DNA from: Enteractinococcus helveticum
GTDB taxonomy: Bacteria > Actinomycetota > Actinomycetes > Actinomycetales > Micrococcaceae
Length of the DNA stretch: 64,000 nt
Assembly: GCF_001657475.1 (NCBI RefSeq)
Contig: NZ_LXEY01000021.1
Span: 62,001 to 126,000 of the forward strand
Direction of reading: 5' to 3'
Shown here: positions 36,816 through 45,967 of the stretch, in pieces
Layout of the letters: the number at the start of each line of letters is the position of its first letter
How positions within the stretch are numbered: the stretch's first letter is position 1
Position numbers and translations under genes: made by a program
The notes under the pieces: generated by a model
What the model was told of the DNA's origin: nothing
Databases searched by the model: none
The model's input: only the letters and a program-made list of their open reading frames with translations

Positions 36816-37427
36816 CTACACGGTGGATGGGTTCCGCAATTCTTCCCACACCGCGGCGACCTGGGCTTCTGTGTTTTCCAAGGACCCGGAATTGTCGATC
36901 AGCCAGTCGGCTACGGCGCTGCGTTGCTCATCGGTTGCCTGCGCTGCGATGCGGGCGCGGGCGTCGTCGGTAGCCATGCCGCGGGCCTTGACGAGTCGCT
37001 GCAGGCGGGTGTCCATCTCGGTGTACACCACAATGACGCCGTCGAATTTCTCGGCCTGCCCGGTTTCGACCAGCAGTGGGATGTCTTGAATAATGACGGC
37101 GTTGTCCGGGTCGGCTTCCATAGCTGCCTTGAGTTGCAGCTTGGATTCCTCGCGGACGGCGGGGTGCACCAGCGCATTGAGACGGTGGCGGGCGTCGTCG
37201 TCATTGAAGACAATATCGGCCAGGGCCTGACGGTTGAGCCGACCGAATTCGTCGAGCAGGTGGTCGCCGAAGGTTGCCACAACGTCGGCCAGAACCTGCT
37301 GGCCGGGCTCCATCAGGGAGCGGGAAATCGCATCAGCGTCGATGATTGTGGCGCCACGGTCGGCGAAAAACTGGGCGACCGTGGACTTACCTGATCCGAT
37401 GCCGCCGGTCAGCGCGAGATGACGCAT
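36816..37427 (-). CDS. coaE: Dephospho-CoA kinase
   Basis: A 203-residue P-loop kinase carrying out the last step of coenzyme A synthesis. Walker A is TGGIGSGKST at residues 7-16, DADAISR follows near 31-37, and the IPLLVETG lid region lies near 115. A strong AGGAG site lies 4 bases before the ATG. It is upstream of uvrB on the same strand and divergent from the YigZ gene, with only 26 bases between the two starts. Confidence 0.95.
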   Translation of the reverse strand: MRHLALTGGIGSGKSTVAQFFADRGATIIDADAISRSLMEPGQQVLADVVATFGDHLLDEFGRLNRQALADIVFNDDDARHRLNALVHPAVREESKLQLKAAMEADPDNAVIIQDIPLLVETGQAEKFDGVIVVYTEMDTRLQRLVKARGMATDDARARIAAQATDEQRSAVADWLIDNSGSLENTEAQVAAVWEELRNPSTV

Positions 37428-37440
37428 GATTCTCCTTCGG

Positions 37441-37453
37441 TAGACTTGGGGGC
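37441..37453 (+). promoter_or_regulatory. Leaderless-type promoter of the YigZ gene
   Basis: TAGACT at 37441-37446 is followed by 7 bases and ATG at 37454. The GGGGG inside the gap is too close to the start to be a normal ribosome-binding site. The divergent coaE ribosome-binding site overlaps this promoter. Confidence 0.5.
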
Positions 37454-38149
37454 ATGTCTCATGCCGATTCCCGTACTCGACGGTATACCGTCGTCGCCCA
37501 TCGCAACACCGTGGAGGTGACGCTCGATATCCGCCGATCTGAGTTTATCGGTATGGTGCGCCGTGTCGAGTCAGAAGACGAAGCCAGGGCCTGGATTGAT
37601 CAGGTGCGCGGGGTGCACCATGCGGCAACTCACGTGGTGCCGGCCTTTGTGCTGGGACCGGATCGCGATATTCAACGGTCTTCAGATGACGGCGAGCCGG
37701 CCGGGACCGCTGGCATGCCGATGCTCCAGGCGCTGACGAACTACCGGGCCGTGCACGATGGCGTTGAGCACGCGGATATCTCGGATGTCTGTGCGATTGC
37801 GGTGCGATATTTTGGTGGGGTGAAACTTGGCGCCGGTGGGCTGGTGCGGGCGTATTCGGATACGGTGGTTGCCGCTTTAGAACAGACGCCCCTGGTGGTG
37901 CGCCAGCGGCTCGTATTGGTGGCGCTGCAGGCGCCCCATGGTGAGGTTGGGCGGGTCGAAAATGACTTGCGTTCGGCGGGTTTTACGGTGCTGGGTACCG
38001 ATTATGCCGGCCCGCAGGCGACCATGACGGTGGGCCTGGATGACGCCGATGATGCTCTGGAGAACTTTAACGCTCGATTGGCCTCGATGACGGCGGGCGC
38101 GCTCGTTGCACAGGCTGTGGGAACGCAATGGCAGGATCTTTCCCGATGA
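37454..38149 (+). CDS. YigZ/IMPACT family protein
   Basis: A 231-residue protein of the UPF0029/IMPACT family. The N-terminal domain carries SSDDGEPAGTAGMPMLQAL and VCAIAVRYFGGVKLGAGGLVRAYS, the family signature, and a ferredoxin-like C-terminal DUF1949 domain follows from about 150. Eukaryotic IMPACT regulates the Gcn2 kinase; the bacterial role is unknown. Its stop overlaps the next start in an ATGA, so it is coupled to the methyltransferase gene and, through it, to trpF. Confidence 0.92.
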   Translation: MSHADSRTRRYTVVAHRNTVEVTLDIRRSEFIGMVRRVESEDEARAWIDQVRGVHHAATHVVPAFVLGPDRDIQRSSDDGEPAGTAGMPMLQALTNYRAVHDGVEHADISDVCAIAVRYFGGVKLGAGGLVRAYSDTVVAALEQTPLVVRQRLVLVALQAPHGEVGRVENDLRSAGFTVLGTDYAGPQATMTVGLDDADDALENFNARLASMTAGALVAQAVGTQWQDLSR

Positions 38150-39243
38150 TGACGAGACAGCCCAAGCCCGATAACATCGACCGGATGCTGTTGCAGGTGC
38201 TCGAGGAGACGTTTACTGCCGAGCCATGGCGGCGTGCGGAACCGGTTGTGGTGATCAACGATGCCACGGGTGCACTGGGTGCCTGGGCGTTGGAACGCGA
38301 CCTGCCGGTGCGCTTTGTGCAAGATTCGGCTCGCCTCGCCGCCGCACACGCTCCCGTCACCGGCCCGGTTGCCGCCGTGCCCACCCCGGAGGTACTGGCC
38401 GGTGCGGCCACCGTGGTGACTCGGTTGGCCCGCCCGCTGGAAGCACTGGAGGAACTGTCCTGGCAGGTCGCTCGCTGGGCTGCCCCAGAGGTCATGTTGT
38501 TGGCCGGCCAACTGCAACGGCACCTGAGTTTTTCATTCAATGCCGTGTTGGAACGCGTCTTCGACGAGGTATCGGCCTCGCGCGGGTATTTCAAGGCCAG
38601 GGCCTTGCGCGCTCGGCGACCAAAACCGCTTACGGGTTTGACTCCCCCACGGATTCCGCGCAAAAACACGGTCACCGTGGCCGGCCACCAGCTCCACCTG
38701 CGCGCCCACGGCCTGACCTTCGGTGCCGCACGCCTGGACCCCGGTACCCAACTGCTGTTAGCAACGCTGCAGACCCACCCGCCCGAACAACTCACACCAG
38801 AGGCCACCGTTGTGGATCTGGGCAGTGGCAACGGAACCATCGCCGCCGGACTGGCCCATAGCGTTTCGGTGAGCAAGTTGATCGCCACGGATGATTCGGC
38901 CTCGGCGGTGTTATCGACGACGGCGACCTTGGCCGCCAATGGGATTGACGGTGTCGAGGTGCTGCACCAGTCCGGGTTGGTGGAGCTTGCCGATGCGTCC
39001 GTGGACGTCGTCGTACTGAATCCGCCGTTTCACGCGGGCACGCAACTAACCAGTGACATCGCGTTTTTCCTGTTCGATGAAGCGGCTCGAACCCTGAAAC
39101 CCGGTGGTGTACTGTTGACCGTGTTCAACGCATCAAGACACTATCGACCCCAGCTGCAACACCGTGTGGGACCGACCTGGCAGCTCGCCCGGGATAAGCG
39201 TTTTATCGTTACACAATCACAGAAAGTCCACGAAAATGTCTGA
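38146..39243 (+). CDS. Class I methyltransferase, RsmC/RlmG-like
   Basis: A 365-residue SAM-dependent methyltransferase. The C-terminal catalytic domain has motif I VVDLGSGNGTIAAGLA (about 225-240) and motif IV VVLNPPFH, the NPPF form used by rRNA guanine-N2 methyltransferases such as RsmC and RlmG. The N-terminal domain resembles the pseudo-methyltransferase half of those enzymes. ATG 38146 overlaps the previous stop as ATGA and is preferred over ATG 38128. rRNA methylation is likely; the exact site is unknown. Confidence 0.85.
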   Translation: MMTRQPKPDNIDRMLLQVLEETFTAEPWRRAEPVVVINDATGALGAWALERDLPVRFVQDSARLAAAHAPVTGPVAAVPTPEVLAGAATVVTRLARPLEALEELSWQVARWAAPEVMLLAGQLQRHLSFSFNAVLERVFDEVSASRGYFKARALRARRPKPLTGLTPPRIPRKNTVTVAGHQLHLRAHGLTFGAARLDPGTQLLLATLQTHPPEQLTPEATVVDLGSGNGTIAAGLAHSVSVSKLIATDDSASAVLSTTATLAANGIDGVEVLHQSGLVELADASVDVVVLNPPFHAGTQLTSDIAFFLFDEAARTLKPGGVLLTVFNASRHYRPQLQHRVGPTWQLARDKRFIVTQSQKVHENV

Positions 39244-39793
39244 CCTGTTTGTCAAAGTTTGCGGGATTACTACCGTTGAACAGCTCGAGTGGGCCATCGA
39301 ATTGGGCTACGATGCGATCGGTCTGATGCGCGCCCCGCGTTCACCGCGCCTCGTCGATGTCGATACGGCCCGAGAGCTCATCGCCCATGCGGACGGCAAG
39401 ATCAAGACGTTTGCCGTGGGCCTCACGCTGGATCAGGTCGCACCGCTCAAGGACCAGGTCGATACGGTGCAGCTCTATGAACCCGCCGAGGTCGAGTCGT
39501 TGGCGCTGGCCTCGGACACTCCCCCATCATCGACGCAGGGCCTGGACTACTGGTTCTATGATGCCTCACACGGCACGGGGAAGTTTTCCGAAATCCCCCA
39601 GTGGGTGCACGACGTCGATGCACGATTTGTCCTGGCCGGCGGGCTGAACCCCGGTAATGTTGCAGAGGTTATCGAGCAATACCGGCCCGATGGCATTGAT
39701 GTGTCCTCGGGCGTGGAATCCAGTCCCGGAACGAAAGATTATGCCCTGATGAAGTCGTTCATTGAGGCGGCCCGGGGTGCCACGAATAACTAA
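39236..39793 (+). CDS. trpF: Phosphoribosylanthranilate isomerase
   Basis: A 185-residue TIM-barrel enzyme, slightly short for the family (about 200), catalysing the third step of tryptophan synthesis. The N-terminal FVKVCGITT carries the catalytic Cys (about residue 8), and YWFYDASHGTGKF near 105-118 carries the expected catalytic Asp; phosphate binding is by VLAGGLNPGNV and IDVSSGVESSPGTKD. The start overlaps the methyltransferase stop by 8 bases. Many actinobacteria lack trpF and use bifunctional PriA, so a separate trpF far from the trp cluster at 59-64 kb is unusual. The 3' end overlaps the convergent CPBP gene by 4 bases. Confidence 0.88.
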   Translation: MSDLFVKVCGITTVEQLEWAIELGYDAIGLMRAPRSPRLVDVDTARELIAHADGKIKTFAVGLTLDQVAPLKDQVDTVQLYEPAEVESLALASDTPPSSTQGLDYWFYDASHGTGKFSEIPQWVHDVDARFVLAGGLNPGNVAEVIEQYRPDGIDVSSGVESSPGTKDYALMKSFIEAARGATNN

Positions 39794-40551
39794 ATCAATC
39801 CGCTGCTGAGCAGAAAGATGGCCAGTCCGTGCGCCAGTGCCGCTGGGATCACGCCGCGTCGCATGCGCAGAAAAGCACAGATGAGGCCTTCCCACAGCGT
39901 AAACGCTAAGAGGGGCCACCCGACCTCGGTCACGGTGGTTGCCAGATAGGCGTGGCACGCGGCGAAGAACAGGCCCGACAGTACGGCTGCTCGAGCCGGG
40001 CTCATCGCCTTGAGTAGGCGGCCCTGGAAATATCCACGAAACAGGACTTCTTCGAACAGATTGCCACAGAGCGTCATGAACGCCAGCGCTGGTATCACAG
40101 ATAGGGCTACGGCTCCGCCACGAGTCTCGAGCGGTTGTCCTGCGGTCAACACGAACAGTGGGGCAACCACGAGAATTGCTCCAATGATCCCCAGAGCCAG
40201 CGTGCTGAGGTTAAACTTGCCCCACCAAATGAGTGCTCGCAAGGTTTTATCAGCCAGGGTGAGCGCTACTAAGAGCAGACTTGCCGCGCCGAGCATCATG
40301 AGGATGGCCGCATTGTCGGTCATGCGTATCCACGGGACGACACCATTGACCAGTCCGAAATCCCAGAGTCCTGCTGGTGTCATCCCATCCCGTATGAGAA
40401 TGAATCCGAGCACGAGCATCACGATCCGCAGTAGTGGGTCGGTATCGGTGCGTGCCAACCAGAAACACGCCATGATCAGCACGAGTCCGGGCAGGACTGC
40501 CAGACTATATGCTGCGATAACGCGTTCGACTGCGGTGAGACTTGTGACCAT
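39790..40551 (-). CDS. CPBP (CAAX-like) intramembrane metalloprotease
   Basis: A 253-residue membrane protein with about eight hydrophobic helices. The CPBP motifs are visible: EEVLFRGYFQGRL with the paired Glu and Arg, FFAACHAYLA with a His, and a third helix containing AALAHGLAIF. Members process prenylated or bacteriocin-type peptides or act in immunity, but this copy has no informative neighbour. It is on the minus strand, convergent with trpF and downstream of rpsA. Confidence 0.85.
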   Translation of the reverse strand: MVTSLTAVERVIAAYSLAVLPGLVLIMACFWLARTDTDPLLRIVMLVLGFILIRDGMTPAGLWDFGLVNGVVPWIRMTDNAAILMMLGAASLLLVALTLADKTLRALIWWGKFNLSTLALGIIGAILVVAPLFVLTAGQPLETRGGAVALSVIPALAFMTLCGNLFEEVLFRGYFQGRLLKAMSPARAAVLSGLFFAACHAYLATTVTEVGWPLLAFTLWEGLICAFLRMRRGVIPAALAHGLAIFLLSSGLI

Positions 40552-40622
40552 GTGAGCCTACTTCGTGTCGGTGTGAGCAGGTGAAAGTGATCCCCGGGTG
40601 TCAAGAAGTGTGTGGTGTAATG

Positions 40623-40658
40623 CGAAAGGCCGCCACTCAAGTGAGTGACGGCCTTTCG
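40623..40658 (-). terminator. Hairpin after rpsA
   Basis: A stem CGAAAGGCCG / CGGCCTTTCG (40623-40632 with 40649-40658), extended inward by CCACTC / GAGTGA with a G-U pair, lies 29 bases after the rpsA stop. There is no long T-run on the minus strand, so it may stop transcription only partly or protect the 3' end. Confidence 0.7.
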
Positions 40659-40687
40659 TACGTGGTGTGCCCTAGTGGGCTGACGGG

Positions 40688-42154
40688 TTAGTTACCGGTC
40701 AGTTTTTCACGCAGTGCGGCAAGGGCTTCGTCGGAAGCCAGGGTGCCGGAGTCTTCGACGTGGGTGTCTTCGTCTTCAGAAGAGTACGAAGCTGCACCGG
40801 TCTCGGCTGGGCTGGCGGTAGCGGCTTCTGCTGCTTCTGCCAGGTGGCGTGAAACCTGTTCCTTGTGTGCTTCCCAGCGAGCCTGAGCGTCAGCGTACTG
40901 CTGTTCCCAAGCGGCGCGTTCTTCTTCGTAGCCTTCCATCCATTCGTTGGATTCAGGATCGAAGCCTTCTGGGTACTTGTAGTTGCCGTCTTCGTCGTAG
41001 TCGGCTGCCATACCGTAGAGGGCTGGGTCGAAGTCGGTACCTTCTGGGTCCACACCTTCGTTAGCCTGCTTGAGCGACAGGGAGATACGACGACGATCGA
41101 GATCGATGTCGATAACCTTGACGTACAGGATTTCGTTGACCGAAACGACCTGTTCTGCGGTGTCGATGTGGCGGTTGGCCAGTTCGGAGATGTGAACCAG
41201 GCCTTCGATGCCGTCTTCGACGCGAACGAATGCACCGAATGGAACCAGTTTGGTGACCTTGCCCGGTACGATCTGACCCAGAGCGTGGGTGCGGGCGAAG
41301 ACCTGCCATGGATCTTCCTGAGTGGCTTTGAGCGACAGGGAAACGCGTTCGCGATCCATATCGACGTCCAGGACCTCTACAGTGACTTCCTGACCAACTT
41401 CGACAACCTCTGATGGGTGGTCGATGTGCTTCCAGGACAGTTCGGAAACGTGTACCAGACCGTCGACGCCGCCCAGGTCGACGAACGCACCGAAGTTGAC
41501 GATCGATGAGACGACGCCGGTACGGACCTGACCCTTCTGCAGAGCCTGCAGGAAGTTCGAGCGGGTTTCGGACTGAGTCTGTTCCAGCCAAGCGCGGCGG
41601 GACAGCACAACGTTGTTGCGGTTCTTATCAAGTTCGATGATCTTGGCTTCGAGTTCCTGACCGACGTATGGTGCCAGGTCGCGAACACGACGCATTTCAA
41701 CCAGCGATGCTGGCAGGAAGCCGCGTAGACCGATGTCGAGGATGAGACCACCCTTGACAACTTCGATGACGGTACCGGTGACAACACCGTCTTCTTCCTT
41801 GATCTTTTCGATGTCGCCCCAAGCGCGCTCGTACTGAGCACGTTTCTTGGAAAGGATCAGGCGACCTTCTTTATCTTCTTTGGTAAGAACCAATGCTTCA
41901 ACGGAATCGCCAACCTCGACGACGTCATCAGGATCGACGTCGTTTTTGATTGACAGTTCACGTGAAGGAATGACACCTTCGGTCTTATAGCCGATGTCGA
42001 GCAGTACTTCGTCTCGGTCGACTTTGACGACGGTGCCAGCCACCAGGTCGCCATCGTTGAAGTATTTGATGGTTTCATCAACTGCGGCCATGAATTCTTC
42101 AGCCGAGCCGATGTCGTTCACAGCGACCTGCGGGGCGTTGCTAGTAGTGGTCAT
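40688..42154 (-). CDS. rpsA: 30S ribosomal protein S1
   Basis: A 488-residue S1 protein with four S1/OB-fold domains (about 35-105, 120-190, 205-275 and 290-365), each ending in a LSLK- or LSKK-type strand. The N-terminus is short and acidic. A Glu/Ala-rich, low-complexity tail of about 110 residues follows the last domain, as in other high-G+C Gram-positives. It helps the ribosome bind structured or weakly marked messages. A GGAGT site precedes the ATG, and a good sigma-70-type promoter lies 105-135 bases upstream. Confidence 0.97.
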   Translation of the reverse strand: MTTTSNAPQVAVNDIGSAEEFMAAVDETIKYFNDGDLVAGTVVKVDRDEVLLDIGYKTEGVIPSRELSIKNDVDPDDVVEVGDSVEALVLTKEDKEGRLILSKKRAQYERAWGDIEKIKEEDGVVTGTVIEVVKGGLILDIGLRGFLPASLVEMRRVRDLAPYVGQELEAKIIELDKNRNNVVLSRRAWLEQTQSETRSNFLQALQKGQVRTGVVSSIVNFGAFVDLGGVDGLVHVSELSWKHIDHPSEVVEVGQEVTVEVLDVDMDRERVSLSLKATQEDPWQVFARTHALGQIVPGKVTKLVPFGAFVRVEDGIEGLVHISELANRHIDTAEQVVSVNEILYVKVIDIDLDRRRISLSLKQANEGVDPEGTDFDPALYGMAADYDEDGNYKYPEGFDPESNEWMEGYEEERAAWEQQYADAQARWEAHKEQVSRHLAEAAEAATASPAETGAASYSSEDEDTHVEDSGTLASDEALAALREKLTGN

Positions 42155-42259
42155 GTAGTAGGGACTCCGATATGGATTAATATGGTTGATAAACTTACGA
42201 GTTTCGTGACATGGCCGGTTGACCAGTCACAACAGTTTTTGCCAAAAATTAGGCAACGT

Positions 42260-42288
42260 TTAATATAGTACGGTATCCATCCTGTCAA
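42260..42288 (-). promoter_or_regulatory. Promoter of rpsA
   Basis: On the minus strand TTGACA (42283-42288), a 17-base spacer and TATTAA (42260-42265) form a near-consensus housekeeping promoter. It gives a 5' leader of about 100 bases, which is rich in short repeats and could host autoregulation by S1. Confidence 0.75.
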
Positions 42289-42390
42289 AATCAACGTAAG
42301 ACCCGCGCTGTTGTTGATGAGTTGTGAAATCTCCGGCCGTATTTTGACCGCGAGCCGACATCGAAGTGAACAGGATGTTACCGCTGGGGC

Positions 42391-45198
42391 TTAGTGCGCG
42401 GCTTCATGCCACGAGTAGCCCTTGCCGACCTGGACGTCCAGCGGGACCTTCAGCGTGGCCGCCGAGGACATCTCTTCAATCAATATGGCTTCAGCTGCCT
42501 CGATTTCCGAGTCCACGACTTCCAGGATCAATTCGTCGTGCACCTGCAGGATCATGCGGGAGTTGAGCGCTTCTTTCTCCAAACGTGCCTGCACGCCAAG
42601 CATTGCGACCTTGATGAGGTCGGCGGCCGAACCCTGGATCGGGGCGTTGAGGGCAGCGCGCTCGGCCATTTCTCGCAGCTGGCGGTTGTCGGATTGTAGA
42701 TCAGGCAGGTACCGACGTCGTCCCAGCATGGTTTGGGTATAGCCGTCCTTGCGCGCCTGGCGAACGACGTTCCGCAGGTAGCGCTGTACATCGCCGAACC
42801 GGTCAAAGTAGCTGCTCATGAGTTCGCGGGCTTCATCGACCGAGATACGCAGCTGACGGGAGAGCCCGAATGAGCTCAAACCGTAGGCCAGACCGTAAGA
42901 CATGGCCTTGACTTTGTCACGCATTGAGGTGGTGACGTCTTCGGGTTCGACTTCGAAGACCTGGGAGCCGACGAAGCGGTGGAGATCTTCGCCGTCCTGA
43001 TACGCCTGGATGAGGCCTTCGTCTCCGGACATGTGCGCCATGATGCGCATTTCAATCTGCGAGTAGTCGGCGGTGAGCAGGGTGGTGCGCTCATCGACGT
43101 GCGGGTTGGATCCGGCGACGAAAATATCGCGAATCTGGCGGCCGGCCGGGGTACGTACCGGGATGTTTTGCAGGTTGGGGTTTAGCGAGGACAATCGGCC
43201 GGTGGCTGCAGCCGTTTGGGAGAACCGGGTGTGGATGCGGCCGTCGTCGGCAATGGAGTCCAGCAGGCCCTGGACGGTCTGGCGCAGTTTGGTTGCATCA
43301 CGGTAGGACATCAAATTGTGCAAGAACGGATGATCGGTTTTTTCTAACAGATCGGCCAGGGAGTCGGCGTCGGTGGAATATCCGGTCTTGGTTTTGCGGG
43401 TCTTGGGCATGTCCAGGGTCTCGAACAGCACGACTTGGAGCTGTTTTGGTGAGGCCAGATTGACCTCTTGTCCCCCGATGGAGGCAAAAGCGGATTGCTC
43501 GGCCTTATCGACCTCGTTCGTGAAGCCTTCCAGCAGCGAGTCGAGGCGTTGGCGGTCGATGCCGATGCCGGTGAGTTCCACCTTGGCCAACACGACCGAC
43601 AGTGGGATTTCCAAATCGTGCAGCAGTGACTCGGCGTCACGCTGGGCCAGTTGGCCGTCCATCGACTCGTTGAGGCGGTGGATCATCCAAGCGTTGCGAG
43701 CGTATTGGGCTAAGAGTTTGGCATTGGCGTCGTCGTCGAGGCCTTCGATATTGAGTTGGCCCTGGTTGCTGGTGGCACTAACGGTTTCCAGACGCGTGTT
43801 CAGGTAGGTCTGGACGAGGTCTGCCAGCTCGTAGCCGCGGCGATCGGGCTGCAGGATGTAACCCGACAGCAGGACGTCGTCGGTGACGTTGACGATGGAG
43901 GTGTTGACATCGGGGCGAGCCGGCAGCGGTGCGGACTCCGGTGGGGTGGCCAGGGCTTTGAGCATCGCCTTGAGATCGTAGACGACCTTGGCGTACTGGT
44001 CATTGGCCAAGAAATCGGCGACGGCGGTTCCCAGTTCGCGGCTGGCGCTGTCTAGGTCGATGACTGCGGTGGCTTGGGCGGTGGCGAAGCTGAAGGCACG
44101 GATCTGGCCGTAGTCGCCCGGGGCGGGGATTTTGCGTCGTGTCACGGTTGCCGGTGGGTTGATGTGACTGAACACGGCGATGGGTTCGTTGACGGCGGCT
44201 AAGAATGCGGCGAAGGCCTCCGAGCTGTCGATGACCTTGGTGTCGGGCATGTCGTGGTCTTGGTCAGCGCCGTCGTCGGCATTGCCCAATTCCTTTTCGA
44301 ATGTGGTGAACACGCGGTCACGGATCGTGTTGAATTCCAGGGCATCGAAGAGTTCGGAGACCAGGTTGCGGTCTGGGTTGACCATCTCGGTGTCGTCGAG
44401 CTCGATGGGCAGTTCCATATTGGTGACCAGGGCATTGAGCTGGCGGTTGCGTTTGACGTCGTCGAGGTGCTCGCGCAGGGCCTCGCCCTTTTTTCCGCCA
44501 ATCTCGTCAATATTTTCCAAAATACCCTGCAGGCTGCCGTATTTTTTGAGCCAGCGGGCCGCGAAACCGGGGCCAACGCCGGGGACACCGGGCAGGTTGT
44601 CTGCGGTTTCGCCCACCAGGGCGGCCAGTTCGGGATACTGCTTTGGGGACACGCCGTAACGTTCCTCGATCGCGGCGGCGTCGAAGGGTGGCAGTTCGGA
44701 GACCCCGCGCATCGGGTACAACACGGTGACGTTGTCATCGATGAGCTGGAAGGTGTCGCGGTCGCCGGAGACGACGCGGGCGGTCCAGCCTTGGGCTGCG
44801 GCCTGGGTGGCCATGGTGGCGACAATGTCGTCTGCCTCGAAACCGTCAACCTCGATGCACGGGATATTCAGTGCGGCCATGACCTGTTTGGTCAAGTCGA
44901 TTTGCCCGTGGAATTCGTCGGGGGTTTTGTCGCGGCCGGCTTTGTACTCGGCGTACTGTTCGGCGCGAAAGGTTGGGACTTCGGTGTCGAAGGCCACGGC
45001 GATGTGGGTGGGTTGTTGTTCCCGGATCATGGCCAGCAGCATTGAGAGGAAACCGTAGACGGCGTTGGTGTGTTGGCCGGTTTTGGTTTGGAAGTTCTCG
45101 GCGGGTAGCGCGAAGAACGCGCGGTAGGCCATGGAGTGGCCATCGATGACCATCAGGCGGTTGGAATTCGTCGAAGCAGAGTTATTGGTAGCAGTCAC
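42391..45198 (-). CDS. polA: DNA polymerase I
   Basis: A 935-residue polymerase used in repair and Okazaki fragment processing. The 5'-3' exonuclease domain spans about 16-300 (LMVIDGHSMAYRAFFALP, VSGDRDTFQLID, GVPGVGPGFAARWL). The middle domain lacks the expected DEDD residues of a proofreading exonuclease, as in mycobacterial Pol I. Polymerase motifs are TADYSQIEMRIMAHMS, MSYGLAYGLSSFGLS and QVHDELILEV. GTG at 45198 is preferred: a TACACT box lies 7 bases upstream and similarity begins at NRLMVIDGH; the frame upstream of it (50 residues) looks non-coding. Confidence 0.96.
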   Translation of the reverse strand: MTATNNSASTNSNRLMVIDGHSMAYRAFFALPAENFQTKTGQHTNAVYGFLSMLLAMIREQQPTHIAVAFDTEVPTFRAEQYAEYKAGRDKTPDEFHGQIDLTKQVMAALNIPCIEVDGFEADDIVATMATQAAAQGWTARVVSGDRDTFQLIDDNVTVLYPMRGVSELPPFDAAAIEERYGVSPKQYPELAALVGETADNLPGVPGVGPGFAARWLKKYGSLQGILENIDEIGGKKGEALREHLDDVKRNRQLNALVTNMELPIELDDTEMVNPDRNLVSELFDALEFNTIRDRVFTTFEKELGNADDGADQDHDMPDTKVIDSSEAFAAFLAAVNEPIAVFSHINPPATVTRRKIPAPGDYGQIRAFSFATAQATAVIDLDSASRELGTAVADFLANDQYAKVVYDLKAMLKALATPPESAPLPARPDVNTSIVNVTDDVLLSGYILQPDRRGYELADLVQTYLNTRLETVSATSNQGQLNIEGLDDDANAKLLAQYARNAWMIHRLNESMDGQLAQRDAESLLHDLEIPLSVVLAKVELTGIGIDRQRLDSLLEGFTNEVDKAEQSAFASIGGQEVNLASPKQLQVVLFETLDMPKTRKTKTGYSTDADSLADLLEKTDHPFLHNLMSYRDATKLRQTVQGLLDSIADDGRIHTRFSQTAAATGRLSSLNPNLQNIPVRTPAGRQIRDIFVAGSNPHVDERTTLLTADYSQIEMRIMAHMSGDEGLIQAYQDGEDLHRFVGSQVFEVEPEDVTTSMRDKVKAMSYGLAYGLSSFGLSRQLRISVDEARELMSSYFDRFGDVQRYLRNVVRQARKDGYTQTMLGRRRYLPDLQSDNRQLREMAERAALNAPIQGSAADLIKVAMLGVQARLEKEALNSRMILQVHDELILEVVDSEIEAAEAILIEEMSSAATLKVPLDVQVGKGYSWHEAAH

Positions 45199-45211
45199 GG
45201 TATCTAGTGTA
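45199..45211 (-). promoter_or_regulatory. Leaderless-type promoter of polA
   Basis: On the minus strand TACACT (45206-45211) is followed by 7 bases and GTG at 45198. There is no ribosome-binding site. It lies in the 67-base gap after mnhG. Confidence 0.55.
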
Positions 45212-45265
45212 ACGAGCCGGTGGCCTGGGCGCGGGTTGTTCTCCACAGTTGTGCCGCACGCGGCA

Positions 45266-45709
45266 TTACGATGCGCCCAGCACCGTGTCGTCGTCGGTGG
45301 AATTTGGGCGTGCGTCGTCGTCAGGGTCCTCGAGTGGGACGTCGACATCGGGTTTCACGCCATCTTCCGGGTGAACTTGATCGTCAGCGAGGTGATCAAA
45401 ATAACCAGGGGTCATTTTGGTGCCGGTTAAGTAGGCCGCACGGGCGATTGCCATCGTGCCAATCGATGAAGTGGCGAGTTGTAGGAAGATAATGATGATT
45501 ACTTTGATGAGGTTGCCCCAAGTGGGCTCTATGAGAAACACTCCGGCCACAATCAGGGTGATGCCAACGCCTGCTGCCGTACCGACTGCCGAGATGCGCT
45601 GGTAAGTATCCGTGAATCTAAATAGGCCAACGGCGGCAAGTGAGATAACCAGCACCCCGACGACGGCCATGACGTTGCCGATGACATCGGCAATGGCTGA
45701 AAGGTCCAT
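45266..45709 (-). CDS. mnhG: Na+/H+ antiporter subunit G (MnhG/MrpG)
   Basis: A 147-residue protein with three membrane helices in the first 100 residues (AVVGVLVISLAAVGLFRF; TAAGVGITLIVAGVFL; then a third) and an acidic hydrophilic tail. The family pattern includes GLFRFTDTYQRISAVGTAAGVG, typical of MrpG. The ATG follows the mnhF stop directly (TAAATG), so it is coupled. It is the last gene of the mrp operon; polA follows with its own promoter. Confidence 0.92.
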   Translation of the reverse strand: MDLSAIADVIGNVMAVVGVLVISLAAVGLFRFTDTYQRISAVGTAAGVGITLIVAGVFLIEPTWGNLIKVIIIIFLQLATSSIGTMAIARAAYLTGTKMTPGYFDHLADDQVHPEDGVKPDVDVPLEDPDDDARPNSTDDDTVLGAS

Positions 45710-45967
45710 TTAGCGGCGCCCCCTAGTCAGTGCTCGGGCCAAGGATATGGCCGACAGGAACCCTACGACCGAGGCCACGAGGATGATGTCGAAAAAATAG
45801 TCGCCTAAAAGATCGATTCCCAGGAGGGCCACCATGCCGGCGAAAGCGAACATTAGGAGATCCCCGGCCACTGCCCGATCGGCATCGAGCGGGGCTGTGA
45901 TCAGACGAATTGCGATGGCCACCATACATACCGCCAGCAAGGCCATACCGAAATCAATACCGCTCAT
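45710..45967 (-). CDS. mnhF: Na+/H+ antiporter subunit F (MnhF/MrpF)
   Basis: An 85-residue protein with three membrane helices, matching MrpF in length and in the pattern RLITAPLDADRAVAGDLL (the conserved RxxxGPxxxDRxxA-type loop). Its start overlaps the mnhE stop by 4 bases. It is required for assembly of the multi-subunit Mrp antiporter in the cell membrane. Confidence 0.93.
   Translation of the reverse strand: MSGIDFGMALLAVCMVAIAIRLITAPLDADRAVAGDLLMFAFAGMVALLGIDLLGDYFFDIILVASVVGFLSAISLARALTRGRR

Noticed and set aside
40552-40565. Leaderless promoter for the CPBP gene (TAGGCT before ATG 40551)
   Set aside because: Only 3 bases separate the box from the ATG, too few for a transcription start at that codon.
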